A program made the position numbers and the translations under genes. From contig CM043942.1 in assembly GCA_014529385.2 (NCBI GenBank), positions 57,599,340 to 57,663,339 on the forward strand: DNA of 64,000 nt. Reading direction: 5' to 3'. This document shows positions 52,850-63,074 of this stretch, piece by piece. The notes under the pieces were generated by a model, which searched no databases, was not told the DNA's origin, and saw only the letters and a list, made by a program, of their open reading frames with translations. The stretch comes from Adiantum capillus-veneris (taxonomy: Eukaryota > Streptophyta > Polypodiopsida > Polypodiales > Pteridaceae). The number at the start of each line of letters is the position of its first letter. Positions within the stretch are counted from its first letter, which is position 1.

Positions 52850-55800
52850 CTACTTTCTTTGATCTTGAGCTGACCTTATCCTGATGTGATAAGGCTTTAG
52901 ACGCCATCCATTTGTCCTGGTCTTGTGCACTTTACCATCAATGTCTTGAAGTCTGTAAGAGCCATTTTTGAACTTTTTGGTGACCAAGAACGGGCCTTCC
53001 CATCGGAAAAGAAACTTTCCATCCTTACGAGTGTCGAAGCGATTGTCATATCGAAGCACCAGAGATCCCTTTTTGATGTCTTTGGATGCTAGCTTTTTGT
53101 TGAACTTTTCTCTGCGCTTCTCTGCTTCTTGAGAATAGTGGTTGATGGCTTCTTCACGATCCAATTGCAGCCTCTCTAGATCCATGATCCTTTGATGTAC
53201 TTTCTCCTTTTGAGAGCCTACCTGACTACCCAATATTCGAAGACTTGTTAACTTCACTTCAATGGGCAAAAGCGCCTCCTTTCCATAAACCAAATGAAAG
53301 GGTGTGTACCCTAATGTGGTTTTGAAGGAGGTTCTATAGGCCCATAGAGCTCCATTCAGGTGTTTGTCCCAATCTTGGCGCCTGGCATGTACCTGTTTGG
53401 TGAGAATTTTGCAAATGATTCCATTTACCTTTTCCACCAAACCATTGCACTGAGGGTAGTAAGGAGTAGAGTGTTGATGCTGAATATTTAGCTTCTTCAT
53501 GAGTTCTCCTACCAAGTCTGCTCTAAACCCTGGTCCTCTATCAGATAGTATTTCAAGAGGGGTGCCAAACCGGCAACAAATGTGGTCAAAGATGAACTGA
53601 CTCACATCCTTAGCAGTAATTCTATTGGTCGGCATAGCCTCAGCCCATCTAGTCATGTAGTCTACTCCCATGATGATGTACTCTTTACCTGACTGAGTGC
53701 GTGGTAGAGGCCCTATGGCATTAATTCCCCACTTCTCAAAGGGCCCATATACCTTTATTGGGTTCTGAGGTTTAGCTATGAGCCGTCGTGGTCCTGCTTT
53801 CTGACATTCATCACATGTTTGACACCAATATTTGACATCACGATGAAGACTTGGCCAAGTAAACCCAGCTTGTAGAACCTTTCTACTAGTGACGTCGTGT
53901 GCAAAGTGTCCTCCGCACATATCATCGTGACAAGCTTTTAAAATCTCTTCAATTTCACTCTTCAAAGGAACTCTCCTAAGCACACTATCCTTACCAAAAC
54001 AATACAAGTCATCATTTACTATGCGATACCTGGTAGCCTTCCTAGCTAACCATCGCCTTTCCCCTGCATTCAAGTGTTTAGGAGCCTCTCCTTGCTCCAG
54101 AATGTGCATAATATCTTCCAAGTCCTCCTTGCCTTGCTGAAGTGGAAGTTTGATGGCCACTGCTCCCACTATTGACTCATTTAACTTTGATGATGCTAGG
54201 TGGTCTGCATCCTTGTTCTGGTCTCTTGGTATATGATGTACTTGTGCCTCCCTAAATCTCCTCATAAGAGCTTTTGCTTCTCTCATTTTAGTAGAGAGAT
54301 GGGAATTTTTGCAAGCCCATGTACCTTGCATTTGCCTTACCAAAAGCATGGAGTCACCAAAAGTGTTTAATCTCTTAATTGAATTATCGAGGCACCAACA
54401 AAGGCCATGAATTAGAGCATGATATTCTGCTTCATTGTTGGAGTGGACATCTTCTAGAGTGATCCCTTCACCATGGATCCTCTCTCCCAATGGGAATAAG
54501 ACCACGATGCTTGCAGCTGCCTTATCCTTGGTTCTCTTGTATGCTCCATCAAAGTAGAGGCTATAAGCATTGACCAAAGCCTCTACAGCTGGAGGTGGTG
54601 GAAGTTCCTTTCTCTTCAAATGCCAAACTTTTTCATAGCACTTGTTTGTTAAAATGTCGGCTAAGCATGCTCGAGTTGTTCTTTCAACCTGTATTGTATA
54701 ATCAAACTCTTGAAGTCGCACCACCCACTTTGCTATTTTGTCAGAGATTTCCATATGTTGTAGTGCATAGGGAAACATATCCTCCACAGTGATAATTACA
54801 AACCTCTTCGGCAGCAAGTATGGCCGAAATTTGGTTACCGCAAACATGAGAGCTAACACTAGCTGTTCCATTAGGGTGTAGGCCTTCTCTGTGTTTTCCA
54901 TGAGGCGGCTAGCAAAATACACAGGCCTCATAAAGGAGGTTTTTGGATCTTTTTGTAGGAGGGCAGCACCAATGGCTTCTTCTCCCACACTAGGGTTTAC
55001 AAAGAATGTTTCTTCCCAACAAGGTTGGAGGATTACAGGGAGTGACCCTAACATTTTTTTAATCTCTCTAAAATGCCCTTCACTTTCTTCACTCCAAATA
55101 AGCGTCTCTTGACTAGTCAGCTGTTGTAGAGGAAATATCACTTGGGAGAGTAAGTGTATGAATCTACTCAAATATCTTAGCTTTTGCAAGAAGGAGATTA
55201 ATTGTTTGATGGAAGTTGGGGAAGGTAGATTTAGCAATGTTTCTATCTTTTCAGGATCTACCTCGATTCCATCAATGGACACTACATGCCCTAATAGTGT
55301 AACCTTGCTTTCCCCAATGTGACATTTGTCCTTGTTTAGTTGTCCACCCAGCTTAGCTAAACGAGTAAATCCTTCATCAATCTTGTCGAGATGCATACTT
55401 TTGGAGCTGTAAATACAAAAGTCATCTATGAAAACCCTTATGGACTTACCAAAGTAAGGTTGGAAGACCATGTTCATGAATCGTTGAAAGGTGGCTGGAG
55501 CGTTGGTGAGACCAAAAGGCATGACTCGAAATGCAAAACATCCCCATGGTGTGATGAAAGTAGTCTTTTTCTGGTCCTCCTCTGCAATGCGTATTTGAAA
55601 GTAGCCAGAGTAGCCATCACACACTGTGTATCTCTCATGGCCTGCTACTTCATTTAGAATCTCATCTTGAAATGGGAGAGGGAAGTGGTCCCTCTTTGTT
55701 GCAGCATTTAGTGGCTTGTAATCCACGCACACTCGCCATTTACCATTCTTCTTTGGCCTCACCACTACTGGGGAGACCCATTCTGAATCTTCTACTGGGT

Positions 55801-58033
55801 ATATGAATCCTGCTTCTAAGAGTCTCTTCACCTCAGACAACAGTGCATTTTGTTGCACAACTCCTAATCTTCTTAGTTTTTGTACTACTGGCTTGCTCCC
55901 TTCTTTTAGATGGATATGATGCTTCACTGCAGTGACACCTGTAATGTGAGTGTAATCAGAAATAAACAATGATGCATGCTTCTTGAGAACATTTACATAA
56001 CCCTCCTTTTCTTCTTCCTTTATATCCTTGGATAACATCTCCTCTAGGCTGGCATCCCACACATTCTTCATTTGGATCCTTGGGTTGTCTTCTGATGAGG
56101 TAGTTTCCTTTATGGTGACGCCCATGACTTTGAGAGTGCTATCACTCTCTTCACTTGAACTCTCTTCCTCATCCATGGATGAGGAGCATCCACTTGAGCT
56201 CCACTCATCAGCTGACGTCTCTAGTTCAAGGTTCTCTTGTCGCCCATTCTTTAGGTTATAAACCACCTTCCGACTATGGCCACCCATGCGAGGCCTCAAC
56301 TCCAAGTCTCCTGTTGCCCAATCTTGCCTAGCTCCTATACCCATGAGCCAAGGTCGTCCTAAAATAAGGGGGTATCCTTCTCCCTTTACTGGCATCACAT
56401 AAACATCAACCTCTGTAGTGATTCCAAAAACAGAAACTCTCAAAGCTTTCACTACACCCACACAAGTGACAGAGACATTATTGGCTATTTTTGCCCTAAA
56501 GTTTGATGATTCCATTACCTCTAAACCCAATTGATGCATTAGCTTTTCTGTCATGACACAAACCTCTGCTCCACTGTCAATGTAAGTTTTTGGAATCCGT
56601 TGTCCCTTGATTTGAGCCTCCACCAAAGGCACTATATCCTTGAGACCATATGCTTTGATTACACTTACTAGCTTACTTCGCTTTGCCCTCGTGCTCACCA
56701 TTTTTGACCATTGTCGTCGAAGCTTTGGGGAGATATGAAGTAGTTGTGGCCAAGTAATCTTTGGTCCTTGAGAACTCACATCAGCTGTCAAGTCATAAGG
56801 TTGTGTCTGAGATCCCATAGGGAAATCAGAGATGTCAATTTGAGACCTAGTATGGGTCTTTCTCTTCTTGGCTTCATCTTTAGTTGCTCGAGATGTACTT
56901 GCTTCATTGCTTGCATCCTTGCTTGTTTCTTTACCTACTTCATCTTGGACACGCACACGTTTGATAGGCATTGTAGCCACTTCACCTATCTTCATCTTCC
57001 CTTTAGCTATTTCTTCCTGGTTGCTTCTGCCCTTGAGGACCTCCTCCATCCTTATGATGCTCACATTTGGTTGAGTAGCAGGGGCTTGAGCTTGAGCACG
57101 AGGTGGCTGCAAAATTTGAGGTTGCGGTTGCTCTTGTGCTTGAGCTCTAGCATGGGGTGGACTTACTTGTTGTCGAGGACCTCTGACAGGGTAGTCATAT
57201 CTTCTGGGATGAGGGCAATTATACATGCCGTGGCCAATTTCCCCACAATTGTAACACAACATTTCCCTTGCTTGACGTCGCATTGGTGGCCGATTCCCAC
57301 CATTTCCCTCAATAGGCCTTCTTGCACCCTGCACAAGATTTACTCTCAACCCCTCTAGCTGGTTTGTGAGATTGTTTATTTGTTGGAGCATATCTTCTTG
57401 TTGACCTCTATTGAGATCTGGTGCATTAGGCACATTTGGAGGTATGTGAGAAGCTTCCATAGTTGTGATATTGCCTCCCAAAGCTAGCTGGCCAGCTTGG
57501 GCTTGATAGAGAATCTTTCTATTCTTTTCCCTAGCAATTCTTAAGGCATCTTCAAAAGCATTTGGAAATTTTCCCTTTACCTTCTCCCTTAGCAAGGGGT
57601 ACAAACCTGAGATAAATCGATCCTTTTGGAGGCAATTGGGAGCTCGCTCACCAGGGTTTAGTGAGTCTGACCATTGCCCCCAAAGTTTCAGAAAACCTTC
57701 CTCATAGGTTGCATAACCATGAGGGTCAACTTGATGAAGGGACAGAAGCCGTTGCCATAGTTCTTCTGCCGAATTGGCTCGTTGAAATCTTCGTACGAAA
57801 GCCACCTTCAATCCCTCCCAATCAATTCTTTGGGTTGGATCTAGAGCCTGGAACCATACCCTAGCTTCTTCTTTGAGCACCAAAGGAAAAGCTCTCAATT
57901 TCAATGCTTCGTCATCCCTCCCGGAGACAAGGAAAGCCATCTCCAAGTTATCCAAAAAATCCCCAGCATTTTCCCCACTATGCCCAAAAAAATTTGGGAA
58001 AGCCATCATAAAAGTGGGTTGCCTTCCTCTCAA
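52850..58033 (-). CDS. gag-pol: G3 Gag-Pol polyprotein, one open frame of about 1,727 codons
   Basis: Domains by residue, counting from the codon at 58033: capsid about 10-190; CCHC knuckle 260-273; retropepsin D-S-G-A at 486; RT about 690-960 with F-I-D-D at 868-871; a degenerate RNase H about 1005-1110 (V-N-P-S at the usual V-D-A-S); an archaeal-type RNase H about 1158-1285 with Asp1162, Glu1203, Asp1227 and Asp1275/1277; H2C2 finger about 1370-1411; integrase core with Asn1438, Asp1498 and Glu1534. Asn1438 (AAT, plus 53720-53722) stands where Asp is required, so integrase should be dead. The frame has no ATG before 58009-58004 (M-M-A-F). It overlaps the upstream ORF in the -1 frame. No internal stop was found. 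Confidence 0.92.
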   Translation of the reverse strand: MRGRQPTFMMAFPNFFGHSGENAGDFLDNLEMAFLVSGRDDEALKLRAFPLVLKEEARVWFQALDPTQRIDWEGLKVAFVRRFQRANSAEELWQRLLSLHQVDPHGYATYEEGFLKLWGQWSDSLNPGERAPNCLQKDRFISGLYPLLREKVKGKFPNAFEDALRIAREKNRKILYQAQAGQLALGGNITTMEASHIPPNVPNAPDLNRGQQEDMLQQINNLTNQLEGLRVNLVQGARRPIEGNGGNRPPMRRQAREMLCYNCGEIGHGMYNCPHPRRYDYPVRGPRQQVSPPHARAQAQEQPQPQILQPPRAQAQAPATQPNVSIIRMEEVLKGRSNQEEIAKGKMKIGEVATMPIKRVRVQDEVGKETSKDASNEASTSRATKDEAKKRKTHTRSQIDISDFPMGSQTQPYDLTADVSSQGPKITWPQLLHISPKLRRQWSKMVSTRAKRSKLVSVIKAYGLKDIVPLVEAQIKGQRIPKTYIDSGAEVCVMTEKLMHQLGLEVMESSNFRAKIANNVSVTCVGVVKALRVSVFGITTEVDVYVMPVKGEGYPLILGRPWLMGIGARQDWATGDLELRPRMGGHSRKVVYNLKNGRQENLELETSADEWSSSGCSSSMDEEESSSEESDSTLKVMGVTIKETTSSEDNPRIQMKNVWDASLEEMLSKDIKEEEKEGYVNVLKKHASLFISDYTHITGVTAVKHHIHLKEGSKPVVQKLRRLGVVQQNALLSEVKRLLEAGFIYPVEDSEWVSPVVVRPKKNGKWRVCVDYKPLNAATKRDHFPLPFQDEILNEVAGHERYTVCDGYSGYFQIRIAEEDQKKTTFITPWGCFAFRVMPFGLTNAPATFQRFMNMVFQPYFGKSIRVFIDDFCIYSSKSMHLDKIDEGFTRLAKLGGQLNKDKCHIGESKVTLLGHVVSIDGIEVDPEKIETLLNLPSPTSIKQLISFLQKLRYLSRFIHLLSQVIFPLQQLTSQETLIWSEESEGHFREIKKMLGSLPVILQPCWEETFFVNPSVGEEAIGAALLQKDPKTSFMRPVYFASRLMENTEKAYTLMEQLVLALMFAVTKFRPYLLPKRFVIITVEDMFPYALQHMEISDKIAKWVVRLQEFDYTIQVERTTRACLADILTNKCYEKVWHLKRKELPPPPAVEALVNAYSLYFDGAYKRTKDKAAASIVVLFPLGERIHGEGITLEDVHSNNEAEYHALIHGLCWCLDNSIKRLNTFGDSMLLVRQMQGTWACKNSHLSTKMREAKALMRRFREAQVHHIPRDQNKDADHLASSKLNESIVGAVAIKLPLQQGKEDLEDIMHILEQGEAPKHLNAGERRWLARKATRYRIVNDDLYCFGKDSVLRRVPLKSEIEEILKACHDDMCGGHFAHDVTSRKVLQAGFTWPSLHRDVKYWCQTCDECQKAGPRRLIAKPQNPIKVYGPFEKWGINAIGPLPRTQSGKEYIIMGVDYMTRWAEAMPTNRITAKDVSQFIFDHICCRFGTPLEILSDRGPGFRADLVGELMKKLNIQHQHSTPYYPQCNGLVEKVNGIICKILTKQVHARRQDWDKHLNGALWAYRTSFKTTLGYTPFHLVYGKEALLPIEVKLTSLRILGSQVGSQKEKVHQRIMDLERLQLDREEAINHYSQEAEKRREKFNKKLASKDIKKGSLVLRYDNRFDTRKDGKFLFRWEGPFLVTKKFKNGSYRLQDIDGKVHKTRTNGWRLKPYHIRIRSAQDQRK

Positions 58034-58242
58034 TACAGCACAAAGATGAAAACGTCTAGGCCCAAATCATATCTTATTAAGGGTAGAATAAATGGATTGA
58101 TAGATGCATTAATCTCAGCTAGACGACGAGGGCCTAGTAAGTCCCTTATGATGTTTTGGAACCTAAGCTTTGTGCTAGCTATTATATGCACAGTTTGTCT
58201 AGCAAGAGGTTGGAAAGGTCCATATAAATCCCTATGATTCAT
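58030..58242 (-). CDS. G3 small ORF c (70 aa), related to ORF b
   Basis: The ATG is at 58242-58240 and the TGA at 58032-58030. The product is hydrophobic at its end (L-D-V-F-I-F-V-L-Y). It aligns over its whole length with ORF b just upstream at about one third identity, with the shared pattern G-x-R-L-x-E-I...P-x-I-x-P...Y...D-V-x-I-F. Its end overlaps the gag-pol frame by roughly 40 bases in the -1 frame. I know no family for it. It is either a real element protein or a duplicated piece of older coding sequence. Confidence 0.5.
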   Translation of the reverse strand: MNHRDLYGPFQPLARQTVHIIASTKLRFQNIIRDLLGPRRLAEINASINPFILPLIRYDLGLDVFIFVLY

Positions 58243-58251
58243 GGAGTATGC

Positions 58252-58461
58252 TTAAAGCAAGATGAAGATGTGAACATCAAAAGATACATTATACTCCAAA
58301 ATGGGAAATATTATAGGGTCAGGGGACAGCAATATCTCTCTCAACCTCTCAGCTCCAAAATAGAAGACCAATCTTTGTTGGAAAAAAATCTTTCTATCAA
58401 TGCGCACATTCACCCTAATGTTCTGAACTGATTGAAAGTTGTAGAAAATGGGATTATTCAT
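58252..58461 (-). CDS. G3 small ORF b (69 aa), related to ORF c
   Basis: The ATG is at 58461-58459 and the stop ten bases before the ORF c start. The sequence has M-N-N-P...F-G-A-E-R-L-R-E-I and a hydrophobic C-terminus (F-D-V-H-I-F-I-L-L). Conservation between ORFs b and c at protein level, with differing DNA, suggests a tandem duplication that was maintained as coding for some time. The function is unknown. Confidence 0.5.
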   Translation of the reverse strand: MNNPIFYNFQSVQNIRVNVRIDRKIFFQQRLVFYFGAERLREILLSPDPIIFPILEYNVSFDVHIFILL

Positions 58462-58494
58462 TGGTGCATTAATTACAAACTTCCATGAAGCACT

Positions 58495-58998
58495 TCATTG
58501 AAGTTGAGCTCTCTTGGATCCCACCATTTGAGAGATGCGAAGAATTTGCTCACCAGTGATTAGCCTAGCTTTGGTGTGACCATCTTCAGCTTTGTAGAGT
58601 TCATAGGGTTCGATGGCTACCCTCTCAACCACCTTGAGCCTTCTTGCTAGTAGTAGTTGGAGTGCATCACCATATGTAGCCTTTTGCCAATACCGCACCC
58701 CATTGATGTGTAGCTCCCCCTCCAAAAACTTGTTAATACCCGAGTTTGAGAGTGCTTTCACCACCTGAAGTCGAGGCTTCAAAGGGAGTGTCTTCACACT
58801 AGCCACAAAGCACTCAACACAATTTTTTGACCTAGGGACTTGATGACTACAAGATTTTCCTTGAAGCAAAGAAGGGTGTGTGCAGTTAACTCTCTTTACC
58901 CGCATACGTGCCGTTTGTCGATAAAGACGCTTCTTTTCTCGAGCTTCTTGGGGAGACCATAGTGGAAGTCTCGGAGAATTTGATGGATCTTCCTTCAT
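58495..58998 (-). CDS. G3 small ORF a (167 aa), basic protein upstream of gag-pol
   Basis: The ATG at 58998-58996 lies just inside the PBS (59043). The product is Arg/Lys-rich at the start (R-E-K-K-R-L-Y-R-Q-T-A-R-M-R-V-K-R). It has three Cys in the middle (C-T-H-P, C-S-H, C-V-E-C-F) and a tail with L-L-L-A-R-R-L-K-V-V-E-R. There is no similarity to gag or pol that I recognise. As the first ORF in the transcript it would be favoured for translation. It is either an accessory protein or a captured exon. Confidence 0.55.
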   Translation of the reverse strand: MKEDPSNSPRLPLWSPQEAREKKRLYRQTARMRVKRVNCTHPSLLQGKSCSHQVPRSKNCVECFVASVKTLPLKPRLQVVKALSNSGINKFLEGELHINGVRYWQKATYGDALQLLLARRLKVVERVAIEPYELYKAEDGHTKARLITGEQILRISQMVGSKRAQLQ

Positions 58999-59025
58999 AG
59001 GATTGATAGAGTGCTGCTTGAGAAC

Positions 59026-59043
59026 TCCTCAGTGGGGGCACCA
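59026..59043 (-). other. G3 primer-binding site (tRNA not identified)
   Basis: The minus strand reads TTGGTGCCCCCACTGAGG five bases inside the LTR end. It begins TGG as required. I do not assign the tRNA. Confidence 0.65.
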
Positions 59044-59048
59044 ATTTA

Positions 59049-59168
59049 TGACGAAGGAAATTTGGAATGGCGGCCTCTACACCAAAACAAACTCCATTGC
59101 GCCACAAGGGAAATGAGATGAGGGCACCACCTAGTCTTGGAAGTGTGAACTATGACCGCTACACAAAG

Positions 59169-59227
<59 letters not shown>

Positions 59228-60505
59228 ACTATGAATAAAGCATTAACCGTGGTGTGTGTACAAGGAATGGATGACTTCAAACACTCCCAACAAAAATAGC
59301 ATATAGATTACCAAACAATCACTCAAGGATTAGCCAAGATCACATTAAGCACTCTCACACGCATATAAAACATTTCTCTTAATTAACATAAGTAAGAGGA
59401 GGAGAGGTTACTAGCATGAAACAATTTGCACTCTAGAATGTGCAAGAATAGAGTGAATGAATGAGCTTATGGGCTCATGGTGAGTGATACAAAGGCTCAA
59501 TGGGCTGAGGGAGGCTTGAAATTACAAAGGGGAAGGCCTCTTTATATAGGAAAGAGAGTGATTAGGAGTGAGGTTAAGATACAAGTGTAATTTGTACAAA
59601 TGAAGCTTGATTAGGGACATTCAACTAATGAAGAAGCTCCTTCCAAGTGATTTGTTGACCAATTAGCTCCATCATCACTTGTGTTGTCTTCACTCCTTCC
59701 TCCATAGCTTGAGTCCAAGAGCTTCCTTATTTTAAAATGTAAAGAATCTACATAAAATCAATACATATCTAGTAATAATAGAAAGGGGTTGAGTGAGAAC
59801 TTATGAATTACAACAAGATTAAGCATGACTTGAGAGGTGATTAGAAGAGGAACTTTGATGGGTTTTTGAGCTTGAGAGAGAGGAGGAAGGAGAGGAGGGT
59901 GAGAAGACTAATGGATGATTTAAAAGAAGGTCTCAATGTGGAAAAGGAAGGGTGTGTGTGTGTAAAGGTAGGGGGGTGGTCTCCACCACAGTTGAAAAAA
60001 CTGGCGTCCACTATTTTGACCATATCTCCTAGACCGTAGATGCAAAAATTATAAAAAAAATATGGCCAGAATCTTCAGCTCGTCAGTTACAACTTTGATG
60101 AAGACAACTTTTCTTGGATCGGAGTGGAAGTATTTTTTAAAAATTCAACAAAATCATGTGCCTGGTTTCTTCCTTTACCAAGTCTTCCACTTGGGTCCCA
60201 TTTGTTTGAATCATCATATGGCTCCAAATCCATGATGATATGAGCCACTCATGACCCTTGAATCATGGGTGCATGGCTCCACAACCACATCATATCTTTT
60301 CTTTTCACATTTACATATTTTTCCTTCCCTTTACCACTAGGTTCTCCCTCTACCTTTCACCTCCGGTGAACTAGTCAAGAAAAAATCATTTTTAAAAAAA
60401 AAAATTCCAAGAGGTTTTTCTCACTCTTTCTTTTATTGTAAACCTCTAGAAGCAAGGAAAACCAACAAAATATGATAAACAAAAATTTGTGATAGGCTCG
60501 GATCA
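59049..60505 (-). repeat. 5' LTR of G3 (1,457 bp)
   Basis: It is nearly identical to 51347-52808 and is followed by ACAC (60506-60509). Confidence 0.93.
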
Positions 60506-61964
60506 ACACCTAGCTGCAACCATAGATACCTGGGGAAATAGAGGAACCACTTGGGTCACACCAAAGGGAGAAGAGGTACCACAAATTGCACCTCTGAACA
60601 TGATAAGTGCCATACATGCATCTTCTAAGGGCAAGGCAATTGTAGACCAATCTGACAGTGACACCGATAGCTCAATAGAAGACTTTGACCAACATGACTC
60701 AGACACTGACTCCCAGAGTGAAACGGATTCTGAATCTCATGAATTAGAGTGTGGAGCAAGTTCAGAGTCAAAACATTTGGAAGGACCGAACACATCAACC
60801 GATGATAGATCCTCCGAGAGTGAAGAGGACACCAACGAGGACTCCTTTAGTGAGCCAGATCTAAATGCAAATCAAAATCAGGTCTCAAATAAGAAAAAGA
60901 AAAACCTTAAGAGGCGTCGATATCGAGCCAATGTACGTGCTAGGATAAAAAAGAAGAGATCCTCAGCAGAATGGCTCAGTTATATAGGAGCATGTGATGC
61001 TCATCGAAAATTGGTAGACAATTGGGGTGAATATCTCCAAAATGTTATGTGGTGTAGACCACGACCCCATGACATAGCCCAATTAGAGATCATAGACAAG
61101 CCAAAGTTGAGCCGCACTGCAAGGAGGCGTCAAAACCAAGAGTTAGCTCGACAGCACAAGAAAGCAGAAATGGAAGCACAGACCAAAGCACAACCAGAAT
61201 CCACAGACTTGCATCCTGTACCAGAACATTTCAAATCTTACACCACGGGGGAAGCAAAGGTTGTGTACACAAAAGCCCAAAGAATACCTATCGATGGAAA
61301 TAATGGAATCTATGATGGTCCGGCAATAGTTAAAGAAATAGAATTAGCCGACCCCGGTGAAGAATCAAAACCTGTTTTTATTGCCCAAGACCTCACAGAA
61401 GTTGAAGAGGCAGTCCTCAAAGAGCTTCTCAAGGAATTCAAGGACGTATTCGCTTGGACATACCATGATATGAAAGGTGTTCCACCTTCTGTGGTCCAAC
61501 ATACAATCCCTATGATTAGCACTGCGAAGCCCGTACAACAAAGACCCTACCCGATGAATCCTAAGTACGCAAAGATCATTCAAGAAGAACTAGAAAAGCT
61601 TATCAAATGTGGGTTCATATATCCTATTGAACACTCGGAATGGGTGTCTCCAATAGTTATCGTGCCAAAAAAGAATGGGAAACTCAGGGTGTGCATGGAC
61701 CTCAAAAAAGTTAATGCAGCTACTAGAAGAGACCATTACCCCCTACCATATTCCGAACATGTACTCGAAAGAGTTGCAGGCAAGGAAGCTTATAGCTTTC
61801 TAGATGGGTACTCAGGCTACAACCAAATCACGATAGCGCTAGAGGACCAAGATAAAACTGCCTTCATCACAGAATTTGGCGTGTTTGCATTTCGTGTGAT
61901 GGCTTTTGGCTTAACAAATGCCCCTGCTACATTCCAACGATTAATAAACACTGATTTTAAATAA
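60506..61964 (+). CDS. G2 reverse transcriptase, first part
   Basis: It continues the G2 pol frame after G3. An acidic linker (S-D-S-D-T-D repeats) and a basic region lead to RT from about 61200: V-S-P-I-V-I-V-P-K-K-N-G-K-L-R-V-C-M-D-L, S-F-L-D-G-Y-S-G-Y-N-Q, and F-G-L-T-N-A-P-A-T-F-Q-R. It stops at TAA 61962-61964, where G1 has Glu (F-K-E-Y-L-R). The same frame continues into the next entry, so this is one gene with a nonsense mutation. Confidence 0.88.
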
Positions 61965-63074
61965 TATTTGAGAGAGTTTTGTGAAGCTTTCTTAGACGAC
62001 CTTTGTGTTTACTCTTCTTGGAAAGAACATCTATCATGTTTGTGGAAGGTGTTTGAAAAGTGTAGGTTATATCGTATCTCATTGAACCCGTTCAAATGCC
62101 AATTTTGGGTCAAGCATGGAGTTATTTTAGGGCATATAGTATCCAAGAATGGTATCTCAACCGATGAGAGCAAAATTAAAGTGATTCTAGAATTACCACC
62201 ACCAACCAATTACAAGGGAGTTCAAAGGTTCATGGGACACGTGGGTTATTATCGACGGTTTATTTTATTTTTTGCTGAGATAGCACGTCCTTTGTACAAG
62301 CTTCTCATTGAATTTAAATGGACTGAAGAGTGTGACCAGGCCTATGAACAATTGAAGAAAACACTGGCAAGTGCTCCGATTTTAAGGACACCTAACTGGG
62401 ATGTTATTTTCCATGTGCATATTGATGCATCAAACTTTGCTATTGGGTGTGTTCTCACTCAACCAGGAGAACATAAATTGGACTATCCCATTAGCTTTGC
62501 AAGCTGTCAATTGAACGATGCTGAAAGGAACTACACCACTACAGAGCGAGAAGGTTTGGCAATGGTTTATGCAGTAAAGAAATTTCGCTACTACCTTCTG
62601 GCAAACAAGTTTGTATTTTATGTGGATCATCAAGCGTTGCTGTATCTGGTAAACAAGCCATGCTCCACAGGAAGAATCACACGATGGTTGTTAATTCTTC
62701 TGGAGTTTGATTTCATGATTGTAGTGAGACCCGGTAAAAGGCACGTCATGGCTGATCATTTGTCTCGCATACCCAATGGTGAAGCCCCTACAGGAGTTGA
62801 TGATGAATTACCCGATACTTCCCTATTCATAGTTGAGACTATGCCTGAATGGAGTGAGAACATTGTTAACTTTTTAGTTAATGGTTTTCCACCCAAGGAA
62901 CTTCGTAAGGATATCGCTCGAAGGCTAGTAAAAGAATGTGAACCCTATTGTTTGATTGTCGGAACTCTGTATAGATTAGGCAAGGACAATATTCTTACGC
63001 GTTGTGCCCGCGAGGATGAATATTTGTATATCTTGCAAGAAGCACATATGGGCATAGCAGGAGGACATTTTTGA
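61965..63074 (+). CDS. G2 reverse transcriptase end, RNase H, start of H2C2
   Basis: The frame resumes with Y-L-R-E-F and the catalytic F-L-D-D-L-C-V-Y box (about 61990). Then come the RT connection (G-Y-Y-R-R-F) and RNase H with H-I-D-A-S-N-F-A-I-G (62420), T-T-E-R-E (62545) and V-D-H-Q-A-L-L (62620), and H-V-M-A-D-H-L-S-R. It ends in the H2C2 region (E-A-H-M-G-I-A-G-G-H-F) with TGA at 63072-63074. All catalytic residues look intact. Confidence 0.9.
   Translation, partial: YLREFCEAFLDDLCVYSSWKEHLSCLWKVFEKCRLYRISLNPFKCQFWVKHGVILGHIVSKNGISTDESKIKVILELPPPTNYKGVQRFMGHVGYYRRFILFFAEIARPLYKLLIEFKWTEECDQAYEQLKKTLASAPILRTPNWDVIFHVHIDASNFAIGCVLTQPGEHKLDYPISFASCQLNDAERNYTTTEREGLAMVYAVKKFRYYLLANKFVFYVDHQALLYLVNKPCSTGRITRWLLILLEFDFMIVVRPGKRHVMADHLSRIPNGEAPTGVDDELPDTSLFIVETMPEWSENIVNFLVNGFPPKELRKDIARRLVKECEPYCLIVGTLYRLGKDNILTRCAREDEYLYILQEAHMGIAGGHF

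Larger units (their letters stand above)
51347..60505 (-). mobile_element. Tat-type Ty3/gypsy element G3, nearly complete and young
   Basis: The LTRs at 51347-52808 and 59049-60505 differ by roughly twenty substitutions plus microsatellite length (my count by eye). A 4-bp target repeat ACAC (51343-51346 and 60506-60509) flanks it. On the minus strand the order is 5' LTR, PBS, three small ORFs, gag-pol in one frame, polypurine tract, 3' LTR. Pol has a degenerate first RNase H followed by an archaeal-type RNase H, the mark of the Tat lineage. There is no chromodomain. Confidence 0.93.

Noticed and set aside
58030-58060. Programmed -1 frameshift from ORF c into G3 gag-pol
   Set aside because: The overlap has no canonical X-XXY-YYZ heptamer in the ORF c frame, so it is kept only as an open question.
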